Below, one piece after another: positions 30,701 to 38,340 of a DNA stretch of 53,381 nucleotides; position 1 is the first letter of the stretch; every line of letters begins with the position of its first letter. The notes under the pieces were generated by a model. That model searched no databases. It worked only from the letters and a program-made list of their open reading frames with translations, and was not told where the DNA came from. The stretch comes from Symbiodinium natans (taxonomy: Eukaryota > Sar > Dinophyceae > Suessiales > Symbiodiniaceae). The position numbers and the translations under genes were made by a program. Where the stretch lies: the NCBI GenBank assembly GCA_905221605.1, contig CAJNDS010002700.1, positions 1-53,381 on the forward strand. Reading direction: 5' to 3'.

Positions 30701-32039
30701 CCCTAAACCCTAAACCCTAGACCCTAGACCCTAGACCCTAGACCCTAAACCCTAAACCCTAAACCCTGAATGAGTCCAAGGTACCGGTTCCTATGGACAC
30801 GTTGGTGGCGCGAGGGGCTCTTTCTCGAACCTGGGCACAGGACTCAGGCTTAGGCGCCTAGGGCTTCGGGCTTAGGCCCTAATCCTCTGTTTCAGGATTT
30901 CCAGAAGGGTAACATGTGGAATGGTCCGAGCGTGAAGAAGCCAGCCCTTTCCAGAAGTCAGAAGATCTCTGAAGCGAATCTCCTTATCAGGGAAAGGGAG
31001 AACATCCAGACTATTGAAAACATAGACGCAAAGCTCCGATTGGACAATCCGCTGAGAGAAGAGATCTCTTCTGCATCCCCCCACAGAGAGGGTCGAAGCG
31101 CCGAGATTTGCTGCGACTCGGTCTGCAGTCGCCGTCAGAACCAGACCTCCTGCACCAGAGTGCCTGGCAACCTCTGGAGCTGTCTCTGACAGGTGGAACT
31201 CATCAAGCCAAGGATTGTCCCCTGCTCGCCTCAACCCTCAACCCTCAACCTCAAGCCCTAAGCCCTAAGCCCTAAGCCCAAACCCTAAAACCCTAAACCC
31301 TAAACCCTAAACCCTAAACCCTAAACCCTAAACCCTAAACCCTAAACCCTAAACCCTAAACCCGAAACCCAAGTTCGGGTTTTGGGAGCCCCCGAGGTGT
31401 GGTGCTATTCGGACTCCTAAGCCCTAAGGCAACTTAGTCGAGCCGCGGCATTTCTGAAACTTTCCTAGGATCCCCCCTCCCATACTCCTCCCCCCATATC
31501 TTGAGGGATTTACATGGTCTCTTAGTATGGGCCCTTAAAAAGGGGGCCCTTATTATACCCTAATTACCTTTATGAAAGGAGATAGGGGAGCATATTAAGA
31601 GCCCATATGACTACCCTTAGACCATAACAAGGGGTTAGTTTTTCAGTTTGGCTGGTGTAGGTCTAGCCCCAAACCGTAAACCCAAGCATCCGTCATGCAT
31701 TGCATTGGTATCCCAGCAATAAACAATGATCACCTATGCCGATTGGCCGCGCCGTGCCATGGGAATCAGAAAGCGGATCCCCTTGAGTCGTATCATGCCC
31801 TGGGGCCCACATCCTAGCCCAAAAAACCTAAACCCTAAAACCTGAACCCTATACACCCTACACCCTGCACCCTAAACCCTGAAGCGTTTTAGCCTAAACC
31901 CTACACCCTAAACCCTAAAGTTAGGGTTAAAACCTAAACCCTAAACCCTAAACCCTAAACCCTTGATTGATTCGGTGGGCCCTAAGCCTCCCCCAGGCCC
32001 CGGGCCCACTCGTGATTCAGCGCTTGCTCTGCGGTGAAC
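18687..32039 (-). CDS. Calcium-dependent protein kinase (CDPK), 3' part
   Basis: Fourteen small exons, 23-67 nt, join in one frame except for a one-base ambiguity between the second and third. The product covers the last kinase helix (FTAEQALNHEW), the autoinhibitory junction (SLVDNLKGFRSQ then NKLKKAALHVIA) and a complete calmodulin-like domain with four canonical EF-hand loops: DEDGDGLLTVKE, DSNGSGTIDYTE, DKDGSGTISKDE, DQNGDGEIDFQE. It ends LGV and TGA. In this family Ca2+ binding to the EF hands releases the kinase from its junction domain and leads to Ser/Thr phosphorylation. Each loop keeps Asp at position 1 and Glu at 12, so all four should bind Ca2+. Donors: 9 GC, 2 GA, 1 GT. Twelve of 13 acceptors are AG|G. 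The rest of the kinase domain must lie right of 32.04 kb. Confidence 0.93.
18950..19031. repeat. CCCTAAA array
   Basis: About 12 perfect heptamers in the last CDPK intron, followed by another at 19221-19290 with decayed units between. Confidence 0.97.
19327..19365 (-). CDS. CDPK exon, EF-hand 4 loop
   Basis: 39 nt, phase 0. Acceptor cccgag|gaa, donor cag|gagccg (GA). Encodes EVDQNGDGEIDFQ. Flanked by CCCTAAA on the left and a ten-unit TTTAGGG array (19404-19472) on the right. Confidence 0.92.
19641..19706. repeat. TTTAGGG array
   Basis: Nine units; a second TTTAGGG tract in the same intron as 19404-19472, separated by a short CCCTAAA-like piece at 19518-19570. Confidence 0.95.
19845..19965. 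repeat. About 56-bp tandem duplication
   Basis: The unit starting gaggatgatattgggttgta and ending tgttcaaacctacaaagca occurs twice back to back with essentially no divergence, so it is recent. It lies within a CDPK intron. Confidence 0.9.
20159..20218 (-). CDS. CDPK exon, helix between EF hands 3 and 4
   Basis: 60 nt, phase 0. Acceptor acag|gtc, donor aat|gccgtg (GC). Encodes VLSDGAVAAVAQKDIAELLN. Confidence 0.9.
20796..20847 (-). CDS. CDPK exon, EF-hand 3
   Basis: 52 nt. Acceptor ggccag|ggtg, donor cag|gcaagc (GC). Encodes VFDKDGSGTISKDELAQ after completing Arg with the previous exon, giving the family sequence AFR-VFDKDG. Confidence 0.94.
20935..21064. mobile_element. MITE family E, copy 1
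   Basis: Begins gtatgggcccttaagaaggg and ends gcccatataactagccttag. The interior has gaccctcttaaatacccttt and atttaagggaccacattcag. Copies: 31.51-31.62 and 33.93-34.06 kb. Confidence 0.7.
21764..21805 (-). CDS. CDPK exon, EF2-EF3 linker
   Basis: 42 nt. Acceptor ccag|gaaa, donor ttcag|gcgcgg (GC). Encodes KNYIAEDVCWAAF, the EDVCWAAF signature that precedes EF hand 3 in CDPKs. Confidence 0.94.
21839..22015. repeat. Long CCCTAAA array, about 25 units
   Basis: Nearly perfect heptamers with two variants. CCCTAAA lies on both sides of the adjacent exon here, so the inverted bracketing seen elsewhere is not universal. Confidence 0.97.
22577..22703. repeat. CCCTAAA array, about 17 units
   Basis: Interrupted once by TTAA; followed by CCCTAAT variants (22708-22750), a local run of a different heptamer. 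Confidence 0.96.
23139..23181 (-). CDS. CDPK exon, EF-hand 2 second half
   Basis: 43 nt. Acceptor accgag|gc, donor acag|gcgact (GC). Encodes TIDYTEFLAATLD, with a shared Gly at its start and Arg at its end. This links NGSG to RKNYIAEDV exactly as in the family. Confidence 0.94.
23240..23320. repeat. CA/TA microsatellite
   Basis: Alternating acacac and tatatac repeats. Other TA/CA-type tracts sit at about 17.25, 26.62, 29.58, 39.12 and 48.89 kb. Confidence 0.9.
23938..24010. repeat. CCCTAAAG octamer array
   Basis: About eight tandem CCCTAAAG units, a variant that forms its own homogeneous patch. Confidence 0.93.
24163..24302. repeat. CCCTAAA array, about 19 units
   Basis: Perfect heptamers ending in a C run, 49 bp left of the EF-hand exon at 24351. 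The matching TTTAGGG array starts at 24439 on the other side of that exon. Confidence 0.97.
24351..24417 (-). CDS. CDPK exon, EF1-EF2 linker and EF-hand 2 start
   Basis: 67 nt, enters phase 0 and leaves phase 1. Acceptor ccgcag|gcg, donor agtg|gtggcc (GT). Encodes AGMTEIPPELNDIIKDVDSN plus GS. A T-rich stretch before the acceptor resembles a polypyrimidine tract. Confidence 0.94.
24439..24742. repeat. Two TTTAGGG arrays
   Basis: 24439-24502 and 24675-24740, about nine units each, separated by a CT-rich stretch and unique sequence. Confidence 0.96.
24870..24992. repeat. CCCTAAA array with inverted-repeat caps
   Basis: A 13-unit CCCTAAA array is capped on the left by aaagtttagggcgcccta and on the right by taaactttagggtgccct, so the array ends in short inverted repeats. 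This looks like a discrete mobile or foldback unit. Confidence 0.7.
25704..25727 (-). CDS. CDPK 24-nt mini-exon, EF-hand 1 exit helix
   Basis: 24 nt, phase 0. Acceptor gcaaag|gag, donor aag|gccacg (GC). Encodes ELEEGMQK. Bracketed by CCCTAAA (25620-25690) and TTTAGGG (25760-25850). Confidence 0.92.
26312..26334 (-). CDS. CDPK 23-nt mini-exon, EF-hand 1 loop
   Basis: 23 nt. Acceptor gctgag|gc, donor aag|gacggg (GA). Encodes DGLLTVK after completing Gly, giving EDGDGLLTVKEL across three exons. Confidence 0.9.
26532..26714. mobile_element. MITE family D, copy 2
   Basis: Left end actactgtttacttaagaat, right end gttcttaagcaaatagtcgt. The interior has expanded TA microsatellites at 26613-26670. 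It lies in the CDPK intron between two EF-hand exons. Confidence 0.75.
26798..26834 (-). CDS. CDPK exon, EF-hand 1 entry helix
   Basis: 37 nt. Acceptor ccgaag|gat, donor gatg|gcccgt (GC). Encodes DLRETFIAMDED. Confidence 0.93.
27361..27420. repeat. TTTAGGG array
   Basis: About eight units between the EF-hand 1 and junction-domain exons. Confidence 0.95.
27588..27651 (-). CDS. CDPK exon, junction domain
   Basis: 64 nt. Acceptor ccgccag|gaac, donor aag|gcaagc (GC). Encodes NKLKKAALHVIASQMSDAQI plus K, the autoinhibitory junction that reads NKLKKxAL in plant and alveolate CDPKs. Confidence 0.95.
27800..28230. repeat. Dispersed repeat R1, copy 2
   Basis: Shares with 4.43-4.72 kb the ordered motifs cgttctgaacttcccatgct, cacagctgaaac, ttcaaaacgtttcgttcaaa and attgggacccaagcccta. 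The 121-codon plus-strand ORF over it (MLLVYTAETPSLSKSIQAPL onward) lies in the repeat and within a CDPK intron; it might be a relic of a coding mobile element. Confidence 0.65.
28824..28857 (-). CDS. CDPK exon, start of junction domain
   Basis: 34 nt. Acceptor cttgag|gc, donor tctca|gcgggg (GC). Encodes LVDNLKGFRS; Gln is completed with the next exon to give FRSQNKLKK. The first base is uncertain by one position because the upstream join is out of frame by one under strict AG|G. Confidence 0.85.
29271..29394. repeat. TTTAGGG array with TTCAGGG variants
   Basis: Five TTCAGGG variants then about ten perfect units. Confidence 0.95.
29684..29724 (-). CDS. CDPK exon, after the kinase domain
   Basis: 41 nt. 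Encodes PQRAPKAYVLLRR; APKA is the conserved motif between the last kinase helix and the junction domain. Acceptor accaag|cct lacks the usual G. The donor aries near gccacg, with a one-base ambiguity. It overlaps the end of a MITE-D-like stretch (gtcttaagcaaacagtcgta at 29643). Confidence 0.75.
29780..30165. repeat. Mixed CCCTAAA variants
   Basis: CCTTAAA, CCCTACA, CCCTAAG and CCCTGAA variants form successive small homogeneous runs (for example five CCCTGAA units at 30126-30165), then unique sequence. Confidence 0.9.
30872..31234 (-). CDS. 120-codon ORF inside a CDPK intron, unassigned
   Basis: The longest ORF in the window that is neither low-complexity nor telomere-derived. It starts MRRAGDNPWLDEFHLSETAP and includes VYVFNSLDVLPFPDKEIRF. 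The plus strand of the same segment is also open for 91 codons. It sits between the APKA and AEQAL exons of the CDPK, so it is nested in an intron or is an exon of something else. No family recognised. Upstream, CTC AACC decays of the telomere unit begin at 31232. Confidence 0.3.
   Translation of the reverse strand: MRRAGDNPWLDEFHLSETAPEVARHSGAGGLVLTATADRVAANLGASTLSVGGCRRDLFSQRIVQSELCVYVFNSLDVLPFPDKEIRFRDLLTSGKGWLLHARTIPHVTLLEILKQRIRA
31275..31372. repeat. CCCTAAA array
   Basis: About 13 units, preceded by CCCTAAG variants (31255-31278). Confidence 0.96.
31510..31625. mobile_element. MITE family E, copy 2
   Basis: gtatgggcccttaaaaaggg at the left and gcccatatgactacccttag at the right, as in the 20.9 kb copy; the interior is diverged. 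Confidence 0.75.
32006..32039 (-). CDS. CDPK exon, last kinase helix
   Basis: 34 nt. Acceptor cggcag|gttc, donor tgg|gcccgg (GC). Encodes FTAEQALNHEW, the kinase subdomain XI signature (R-x-TAEQAL-x-H-x-W) of CDPKs. It is the most 5' exon that I can assign to the gene. Bracketed by CCCTAAA (31930-31965) and TTTAGGG (32069-32100). Confidence 0.9.
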
Positions 32040-32109
32040 CTGCCGACAAGTTGCCCTAAACCCACGATTTAGGGTTTGGGGTTTAGGGTTTAGTGTTTAG
32101 GGTCACATT

Positions 32110-32990
32110 CGGGTTTAGTGCGTAGTGCTTAGGGCAGTTGGGATGCAAATACAACTTCGAACTCTTGAGGGAGATGTTTGAAGACGTCGCTCAACACCCA
32201 AGAGCCTTCGGTACGGTCTGAAAACAAGTCTGCACCCAAAAGCCCTAAAGCCTAAACCGCACAAAACCCCAAACCCTAAAGGCCGAAAACCACCCAACAC
32301 CAAAGCCCAACACCTCAAAACCCTAAACCAAACCGTGGTTGCTTGTAGGTGAACTAAAGACTTCCTATCCCAAGAGTCCCTTCTCAGGAACGGTTTTGGG
32401 ATTTAGCGCCTACCGGGGGTTTGGGGGTTACTAATTAGGAGTTTGGTTGGCCCTCTGATCACCCGCAGGACATGATTCCTACTTATGACCCTCTTAAACC
32501 CAATAAGGGAGAAATAGGGGAAATATGAACTGTCCCGAAGACTTGGCTGCACTTAGGAGGGTAGTTATAAATTAAATTCTTCTAGCTGCCGTTGTAAGAA
32601 ACCCAATAAACCCAAAAAAGCTAAGGATTTAAAGCTACAGTAAAGCACCACAAAGGAAGAGAGCCCCCAGCCCAGCACGCATGAATTTATTCTTCGTGTT
32701 GCCAGCAAGAGCGGAATGGAAAGTCCCTTCGCCAGCAAGCGCGTGGTAAAGCAGGTTTAGGGTTTAGGGTTAAGGGTTTTGAGTTTGGGGTTTTGGTTTG
32801 GGGTTTAGGGTTTAGGGTTTAGGTTTAGGGTTTAGGGTTTACACTACTAGCGTAAACCCACAACCCATTGAGCCCCCCTGGCCGAAACCCTAAACCCTAA
32901 ACCCTAAACCCTAAAAACCCTCAGAGATCCAAAAGCCCGCATCTGAACTTCGGGGCGCGCAGGTTGGAAATCAATGTTCAGGTTGCCCTA
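32110..32990. other. Intron-like region with unassigned islands
   Basis: Islands at 32130-32235 (minus frame GSWVLSDVFKHLPQEF) and 32625-32755 (minus frame with TTRLLAKG) are open, and the second weakly resembles the LLAK/LLKM segment that precedes the AEQAL helix in CDPKs. A short sequence tgaccctcttaaacccaata at 32486 recurs at 33.47 and 39.16 kb. TTTAGGG tracts lie at 32757-32850. Confidence 0.35.
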
Positions 32991-33082
32991 AACCCTAAAC
33001 CCTAAACCCTAAACCCTAAACCCTAAACCCTAAACCCTAAACCCTAAACCCTAAACCCTAAACCCTAAACCCTAAACCCTAG
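32989..33082. repeat. CCCTAAA array
   Basis: About 13 perfect units; a second array of 10-11 units at 33165-33245. Confidence 0.97.
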
Positions 33083-33469
33083 TCCTAGGCATCAAAAAGG
33101 AACCAGCAACTCTAATGAGCTCTCTGGCGGGAGAAAGGTAGAGCTTTCAAGGACCCTGAACTAAACCCTAAACCCTAAACCCTAAACCTTAAACCCTAAA
33201 CCCTAAACCCTAAACCCTAAACCCTAAACCCTAAACCCTAAACCCGAACTGTGCCACAAGGCCCAACTCAACCCTTGAAAGCCTCAGTAAGCTACGCAAA
33301 CATTGAAAACAAAAAACAAGCTTGTGACCGGAACCCTAAGCCTTTAAACCCAGAAGCCTAAAGGGTTTAGGGTTTAGGGTTTAGGGTTGAGGGTTGAGGG
33401 TTTAGGGTTTAGGGTTTAGGGAAGCTTACCTAGGTTGGCCGCTAGAGCCCTCTAAAAAGCATGCCTAAG

Positions 33470-33540
33470 TATGATCCTCTTAAACCCGACTAGGGATACA
33501 TCCCATGGGCCTACCTAGTTACATCTCTTTGGGATGCCAT
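33470..33540. repeat. Dispersed motif tatgatcctcttaaaccc
   Basis: tatgatcctcttaaaccc followed by cccatgggcctacctagt matches 39.155-39.22 kb (tatgatcctcttaaaccc, then gtcccaaaggcctacctagt) and, less closely, 32.48 and 3.91 kb. Probably fragments of another short element. Confidence 0.6.
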
Positions 33541-33815
33541 GCGATTGCTGGCGCCGCCGCCTCTAGAGAAATTTAAACATATGCGAGGGGCGGAGAGGAA
33601 GAAAAAAAGTGATACAGTTCGCCTAAACGACAGCAAAGCACACCCTGCAGCAAACCTGCCATGACGTCGATGTGAGTCCTTAACCCTAAACCCCCCCCAC
33701 CCCCCCCCCCCTATTTCAGGGTTTAGGATTCATCAGTGTTTGAGGTTGTAAAGGTGTAGGGAATCATCAGGGTTTAAGGTTAAAGGTTGTTGAGATTTAG
33801 TTATCAGGGTTTTAA

Positions 33816-33917
33816 GTGGGATGCTCCCCCTTATACTAACAGCCCTTCATGGGATAATAGTACTCCGTATTATAATCCCTATTAAGGACTGTTCGTATAA
33901 GGGGGGAGCATCCCAAG
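33816..33917. mobile_element. MITE family B, copy 2
   Basis: Left tgggatgctcccccttatac, right gtataaggggggagcatccc. About 100 bp, non-coding. It is followed at once by a family E copy (33.93-34.06 kb), so two elements are adjacent. Confidence 0.9.
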
Positions 33918-33929
33918 TTTAAAGGTTAA

Positions 33930-34060
33930 AAGTATGGGTCCTTAAAACGGGGACCCCTTATATACCCCTTATGCACCCCATAGAACCCAATGGCCCATAC
34001 GTCAGATTCCTTTAACGAGGGTAAGCGACCATATTAAGGGTCCGTAAAACTACCCTGAGA
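33930..34060. mobile_element. MITE family E, copy 3
   Basis: gtatgggtccttaaaacggg at the left and gggtccgtaaaactaccctg at the right; the interior contains ccccttatatacccctta. Confidence 0.65.
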
Positions 34061-34684
34061 TTCGGCGGAAAGGTGGAAACCCAACGCCCCCAAACCCTGA
34101 ACCCGAAGCCCTAACTACACTTCGACATCCTACGATACAAAACCCTGAACCGTAAACCCTAAACCCTAAACCCTCAACCCTCAACCCTAAACCCTACTTG
34201 GAGATTAGGGGGCTCCTCCGGCCGAGCCCTTAAGCCCTTCCGCCCAGTTTCTGTTTAGGGTCGAGGCTGTTGGGGACTTAGGGTTTAGGGTATTTAGGGT
34301 TTAGGGTCTAGGGTATGGGGTTTAGGGTTTAGGGTTTAAGGTGTGCTCATAAAAATGGGGTTTAGGGCTCCTAAGAGTTTGAGCAGGTGTGGGGTGTAGG
34401 GCGTGTCTCGGTTGTCCAGAACCTGGGGGAACTAAAGGTTAACCTTTGAGGCCTGGTGCTTAAAGGCTTAGAGCTCAGCGATGCTTCGCACCTTTTAAGC
34501 GGTCAGGGTTGACCCTAAACCCTAAACCATACACCCTAAATCCTAAACCCTAAACCCTAGATGAGAGTTGTTTGCAGCTTCAACGGGGTTTAGAGTTTAA
34601 GGCAGTTGAACGGTGTAGGGCAGTAAGCCCTGAACCCTAAACCCTAAACCCTAAACCCCACACCCTAAACCCTAACCCTACACC

Positions 34685-34795
34685 CCAAACCCAGGGCAGG
34701 TGCTGCAAAGACCGCCTTTGCAAACGCGGAAATCCGCGATGCTAGCATGAGAATGGCTAGGGTGACTGGCGACCTGCCCCTGCTTCAGATGAGGG
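34685..34795. other. Exon-like island, strand ambiguous
   Basis: Plus frame: AAKTAFANAEIRDASMRMAR. Minus frame: SPVTLAILMLASRISAFAK, with acceptor gcag|gtcg and GC donor aag|gcggtc. The minus reading follows the splice rules of the CDPK gene but shows no kinase motif. Confidence 0.25.
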
Positions 34796-35402
34796 TTTAG
34801 GGTTTAGGTTTTAGGGTTTAGGGTTTAGGGCTTAGGCTTTATTGGTATAGCACAAGCTGCCTTACTTGCACCCTAGCTACTTAGAAGCACACATGAACTC
34901 CATGAAGCTTCAAGTGCTACCCACCCACCCACCCGCCCCAGTGTTCCCCTGTGTCTAGCTTAGCTGCCCCGAATTGAGGGTTGAGGGCTTAAGGTTTCAG
35001 ACCTCAGGTACCTGTCAGGCTTTATGGTGTCCGAAAATGTGGTACCCTTTCTGGGGTTCCTTGAAAGGGAGTCTAGAGCATTTTTGGGGTATATAAGGGG
35101 TGCGCCAGTTTAGGGGACAGCAGCAATGGACCTGAGAACCCATGCAACTAAGACGGAGAGGGCGCCGGTATCAGGGCCGCCTGCGGCACATGTGCTCTGA
35201 AGCCATCACCCAACTAAGACCTGAACCCCAAAACCCTAACCCAAACCACGCCAAGCCCTGAACAGCACTACAACAAACCCTAAGCCCTGTAAACTCTGCA
35301 AGCCGTACAAGCCCTGTAACGACTATTCGCTCCAAAACCCCCCCCAAACACCCAACAAACAACTCCCTTTATTACTCTTGTCAGGAGGAATGCTTTCTTC
35401 TT

Positions 35403-35505
35403 AGGGTTTAGGGTTTAGGGTTTAGGGTTTAGGGTTTAGGGTTTAGGGTTTAGGGTTTAGGGTTTAGGGTGTAGGGTTTAGGGTTTAGGGTTTAGGGTTT
35501 AGGGT
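35403..35505. repeat. TTTAGGG array
   Basis: About 14 units with one variant, immediately left of a family B MITE. Confidence 0.97.
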
Positions 35506-35527
35506 TCTCAAGCAAATGGTAGGCAAG

Positions 35528-35636
35528 CCTTGGGATGATCCGCCGTATACTAGCAGTCCTTAATAGGGATTCTCGTAACCCCCCCCCAAGTATAATCCCC
35601 ATTAAGAAATGCTCGCATAAGGGGAACATCCCAAGG
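35528..35636. mobile_element. MITE family B, copy 3
   Basis: Left ccttgggatgatccgccgta, right taaggggaacatcccaagg. It lies between a TTTAGGG array (35403-35505) and a CCCTAAA array (35656-35725), so the MITE has telomere-like tracts in inverted orientation on both sides. Confidence 0.85.
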
Positions 35637-35655
35637 CAAGCGCTCTAAAAACTAA

Positions 35656-35727
35656 ACCCTAAACCCTAAACCCTAAACCCTAAACCCTAAACCCTAAACC
35701 CTAAACCCTAAACCCTAAACCCTAAAC
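35656..35727. repeat. CCCTAAA array
   Basis: About ten units, right of the family B MITE. Confidence 0.97.
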
Positions 35728-35754
35728 TTTTTATAAACCCTAGAATCCCAGGAA

Positions 35755-36545
35755 CCCTCAGGGCGCTCTGTTGGGCATAGGTCCGCCAGCCCCCTGCTGG
35801 AAGGGAAAGTGGCGAGAAGTTCATAAGCTGCCCAAGCTCTTCTAAGCTCGAAGCGCGACCAGGAGTTTAGGTTTACCTAAACCCTAAACCCTAAACCCTA
35901 TATAAACCCTAAGCCCTAAGTCCCAAGCCCGAAGCCCTGTATGGATTAGGTCTTAGAATTCCTGAAGCCCCAAAACCCAGAAGCCATGAATTGGCCACGT
36001 GACAAGCAGCTTCATGGCAAGGGAAATGCGCGTGCGCCCCGGAGTTTCAGCTGGGTTTCGGGTTTGGGTTTCGGGGCTTAGAAGATGTGAGGGTTTCGGG
36101 TTCAGGCCCAGATTTCATCCCGAATTAAACCACAAAACCTCAAAAACTCTGGCTCCACGTCGCGAACGCAAAAGCCCAGATTTGCCTAACAACTACTGCA
36201 CCAAGAGGGTGCTGCTGCCAGTTGGGTTGCGGGGGCATCAAACCCGCCTGATGAGGGATGATGTGGTTATGGTTACCTGCGTGTAAGGGTCATGAAATTC
36301 ACAGGAATCCTCTGCCACTGAAAGGTCATAGGGTTTATATGCGGAACCTTGAACCCTAAACCCTGAACCCTAACTCGAAGGTCTCCGGGAAAGCCACAAC
36401 AACCACCCAACGACACAGTGCGCGTGGAAACCGGCACCGCTACCTAGCTTCTGCCACTTGCCTGCTTGCCCCATTTGCTCTGGCCAAAAAATAGGAGAAG
36501 AACTTTGTAAAAGAACCCCAACCAAGTCTGCCTGCCACTGGGCTA
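35755..36545. other. Exon-like islands, unassigned
   Basis: 35755-35875, minus frame: RRAWAAYELLATFPSS within about 40 open codons. 36120-36240, minus frame: AGLMPPQPNWQQHPLG after acceptor catcag|gcg. 36395-36480, minus frame: KLGSGAGFHAH. A 95-codon plus ORF (35999-36286) overlaps the second island. None could be tied to the kinase core by motif. Confidence 0.25.
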
Positions 36546-36689
36546 GGGTTTAGGGTTTAGGGTTTCGGGATTAGGGACTAGGGTTTAGGGGTTTAGGGCT
36601 TAATTAGGGTTTAGGGTTCAGGGTACCCCAGTTGTCCCAAGCTTCGTGTGTGTGTGTGTGTGTGCGCAAAAGATCCCCATGTATTTGAG

Positions 36690-36735
36690 AAGCAAGTCTG
36701 CCTCACGATCAGCCCAATTGTCGGGCATTTGGGTT
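36690..36735 (-). CDS. Exon-like island, minus strand, unassigned
   Basis: Minus frame PDNWADREADLLLKYMGIF is open between a TTTAGGG-like flank and a TG microsatellite (36647-36663). It is not matched to a known family; spacing of W and DLL loosely resembles the kinase segment before subdomain XI, but the order of motifs is wrong. Confidence 0.25.
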
Positions 36736-36827
36736 TAGCGCTTTAAGGCTTTAGGGTTTAGGGTTTAGGCCAAATTTCAGTCGTGTTTCCAGGGACCCTT
36801 CAGGTTGTACTGTTGGGTTCTGGGGTC

Positions 36828-37160
36828 CCTAAACCCTAAGCCCTAAGCCCTAAGCCCTAAGCCCTAAGCCCTAAGCCCTAAGCCCTAAGCCCTAAACCCT
36901 AAACCCTAAACCCTAAACCCTAAACCCTAAACCCTAACCCTAAACCCTTTTTGAATTTTAAGGATCCCCAAGGGGCCATATTAAGAGTATATTGAGGGGA
37001 ACCTTTGGGGGTACAACCTGAGCGGTCCGAGGCTGAATCCCTTGATATAGGGTTTAGGGTTTAGGGTTTAGGTTTTAGGCTTTAGGGTTTAGGGTTTAGG
37101 GTTTAGGGTTTAGGGTTTAGGGTTTAGGGTTTAGGGTTTAGGGTTTAGGGTTTAGGGTTC
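36828..37160. repeat. CCCTAAG run, CCCTAAA and TTTAGGG arrays
   Basis: Nine CCCTAAG units (36832-36893) pass into CCCTAAA (36894-36950). A TTTAGGG array of about ten units follows at 37083-37158 after 130 bp of unique sequence. Confidence 0.95.
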
Positions 37161-37399
37161 AGGGGCTTCGAATCGGTATGATTTGAAGACCTTGCTTCGG
37201 CCCCCGATGCCTACAGGATTCACCGCAGCTGACAGCGACCCTGCGTACACTATGGCCCCAGAGTAACGTAGGAATAACTAACCCTAAGCCCTAAACCCTC
37301 ACCCTAAACCCTAGGCCCTAAACCCCAAACCCTAAACCCTAAACCTTAAACCCTAAACCCTAAACCCTAACCCCTAACCCCTAACCTTTCCTGTCCTTA

Positions 37400-38340
37400 G
37401 CTTCATGGACTTGAACCAGGGAGCCGAAGCTCAAAAGAGAATAGGAGCCCAATCAATACAGAAGTCGTGCTGGTAAGCATGGCAACTGGGCAGTTTAGAT
37501 TAAAACCCTTTCGGGTTTACGGAAGGGTCATTGGTGATGACTGAGCCTCGTGTTCATGGGGACTTATCGTATAGCTCGGGCCCTGCTTGCGTAAACCGTG
37601 AGCCTACACCCGCACTCCAGGGTGTGGGGTTTAGGGTGTAGGGTCCGAGGGTTAGGTTTGAGACCTTTGGGGTTTATGGGCTTCTGGCGGCTACCAGTAG
37701 TGTCTTCGGACAGCCCAACTGGTTGCAGCAGCCAAGATTCTTGGCCACAATCCACATCTCCTAAACTTCATGCAGAGGAATCAGCATCGTCTGGATGCGA
37801 TTGAGAAAGCGTCGTCTGTACAGTCGAGCTGATGTCGGCAGCCGCAAATTGCCAGCTAACGATCGCCATGCGAGGAAACCGCCGAAGCCTCTGTCGACAG
37901 CCACTCCTACAGCCAAAAGCGAAAAGGGGGTGCTGATCTGGGGGGTTTACGAAAACATGGGACCCTAATATGGAGCCCCAAATAGTAGGAACTCCTTGTA
38001 ACAAGGACCCCAATAAGGTAGCCCAAATATAGTAATCACCATTTAATACTGACTGACCCTTCCAACTTTCGGCCCTTCAATCTCAAGAAACAAAATATGA
38101 ACTATTTTCCACAAGGCCGCTGGAGAAGAACCCTTAGCCCGTTTAAGCCCGTCGCCCTAAAGTAACGAAAGGAAAATAAGTATCCCAAGAACCTACCCAG
38201 AAGATCTAGGATGAAGGGCGATAAGGAGGGACCCCTAGTTAGTCCCAAAATACCTAAGTAGCCCGGGTTTAGGAGGCAGCCTCTACACTCTAAACAAAAA
38301 GTTCATGGGAGTCTGACCTAACAAGACCTCCCAATTCCAT
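37400..38340. other. Unique stretch, mostly unassigned
   Basis: Largely free of telomere-like units. The 81-codon minus ORF (37768-38013) ends in a MITE-F copy and is not recognised. 38.05-38.25 kb is AT-richer with a fragment of MITE family C at 38218-38265. No exon assigned. Confidence 0.5.
37966..38034. mobile_element. MITE family F, copy
   Basis: Contains gagccccaaatagtaggaac and aaggaccccaataaggtagc, closely matching 17.16-17.24 kb. Confidence 0.65.

Noticed and set aside
34700-34760. DFG-like motif (minus frame SIADFRVCK)
   Set aside because: The Gly is replaced by Arg, the neighbouring frame fits splice rules better, and the motif is not preceded by a catalytic-loop exon.
36395-36480. 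Kinase glycine loop (minus frame KLGSGAGFHAH)
   Set aside because: The loop lacks the following Val and the Ala-x-Lys strand, and no HRD, DFG or APE exon lies between it and the AEQAL exon.
36647-36663. CRISPR-like or other ordered repeat arrays
   Set aside because: All tandem arrays here are microsatellites, minisatellites or telomere-type units; none has unique spacers of constant length.
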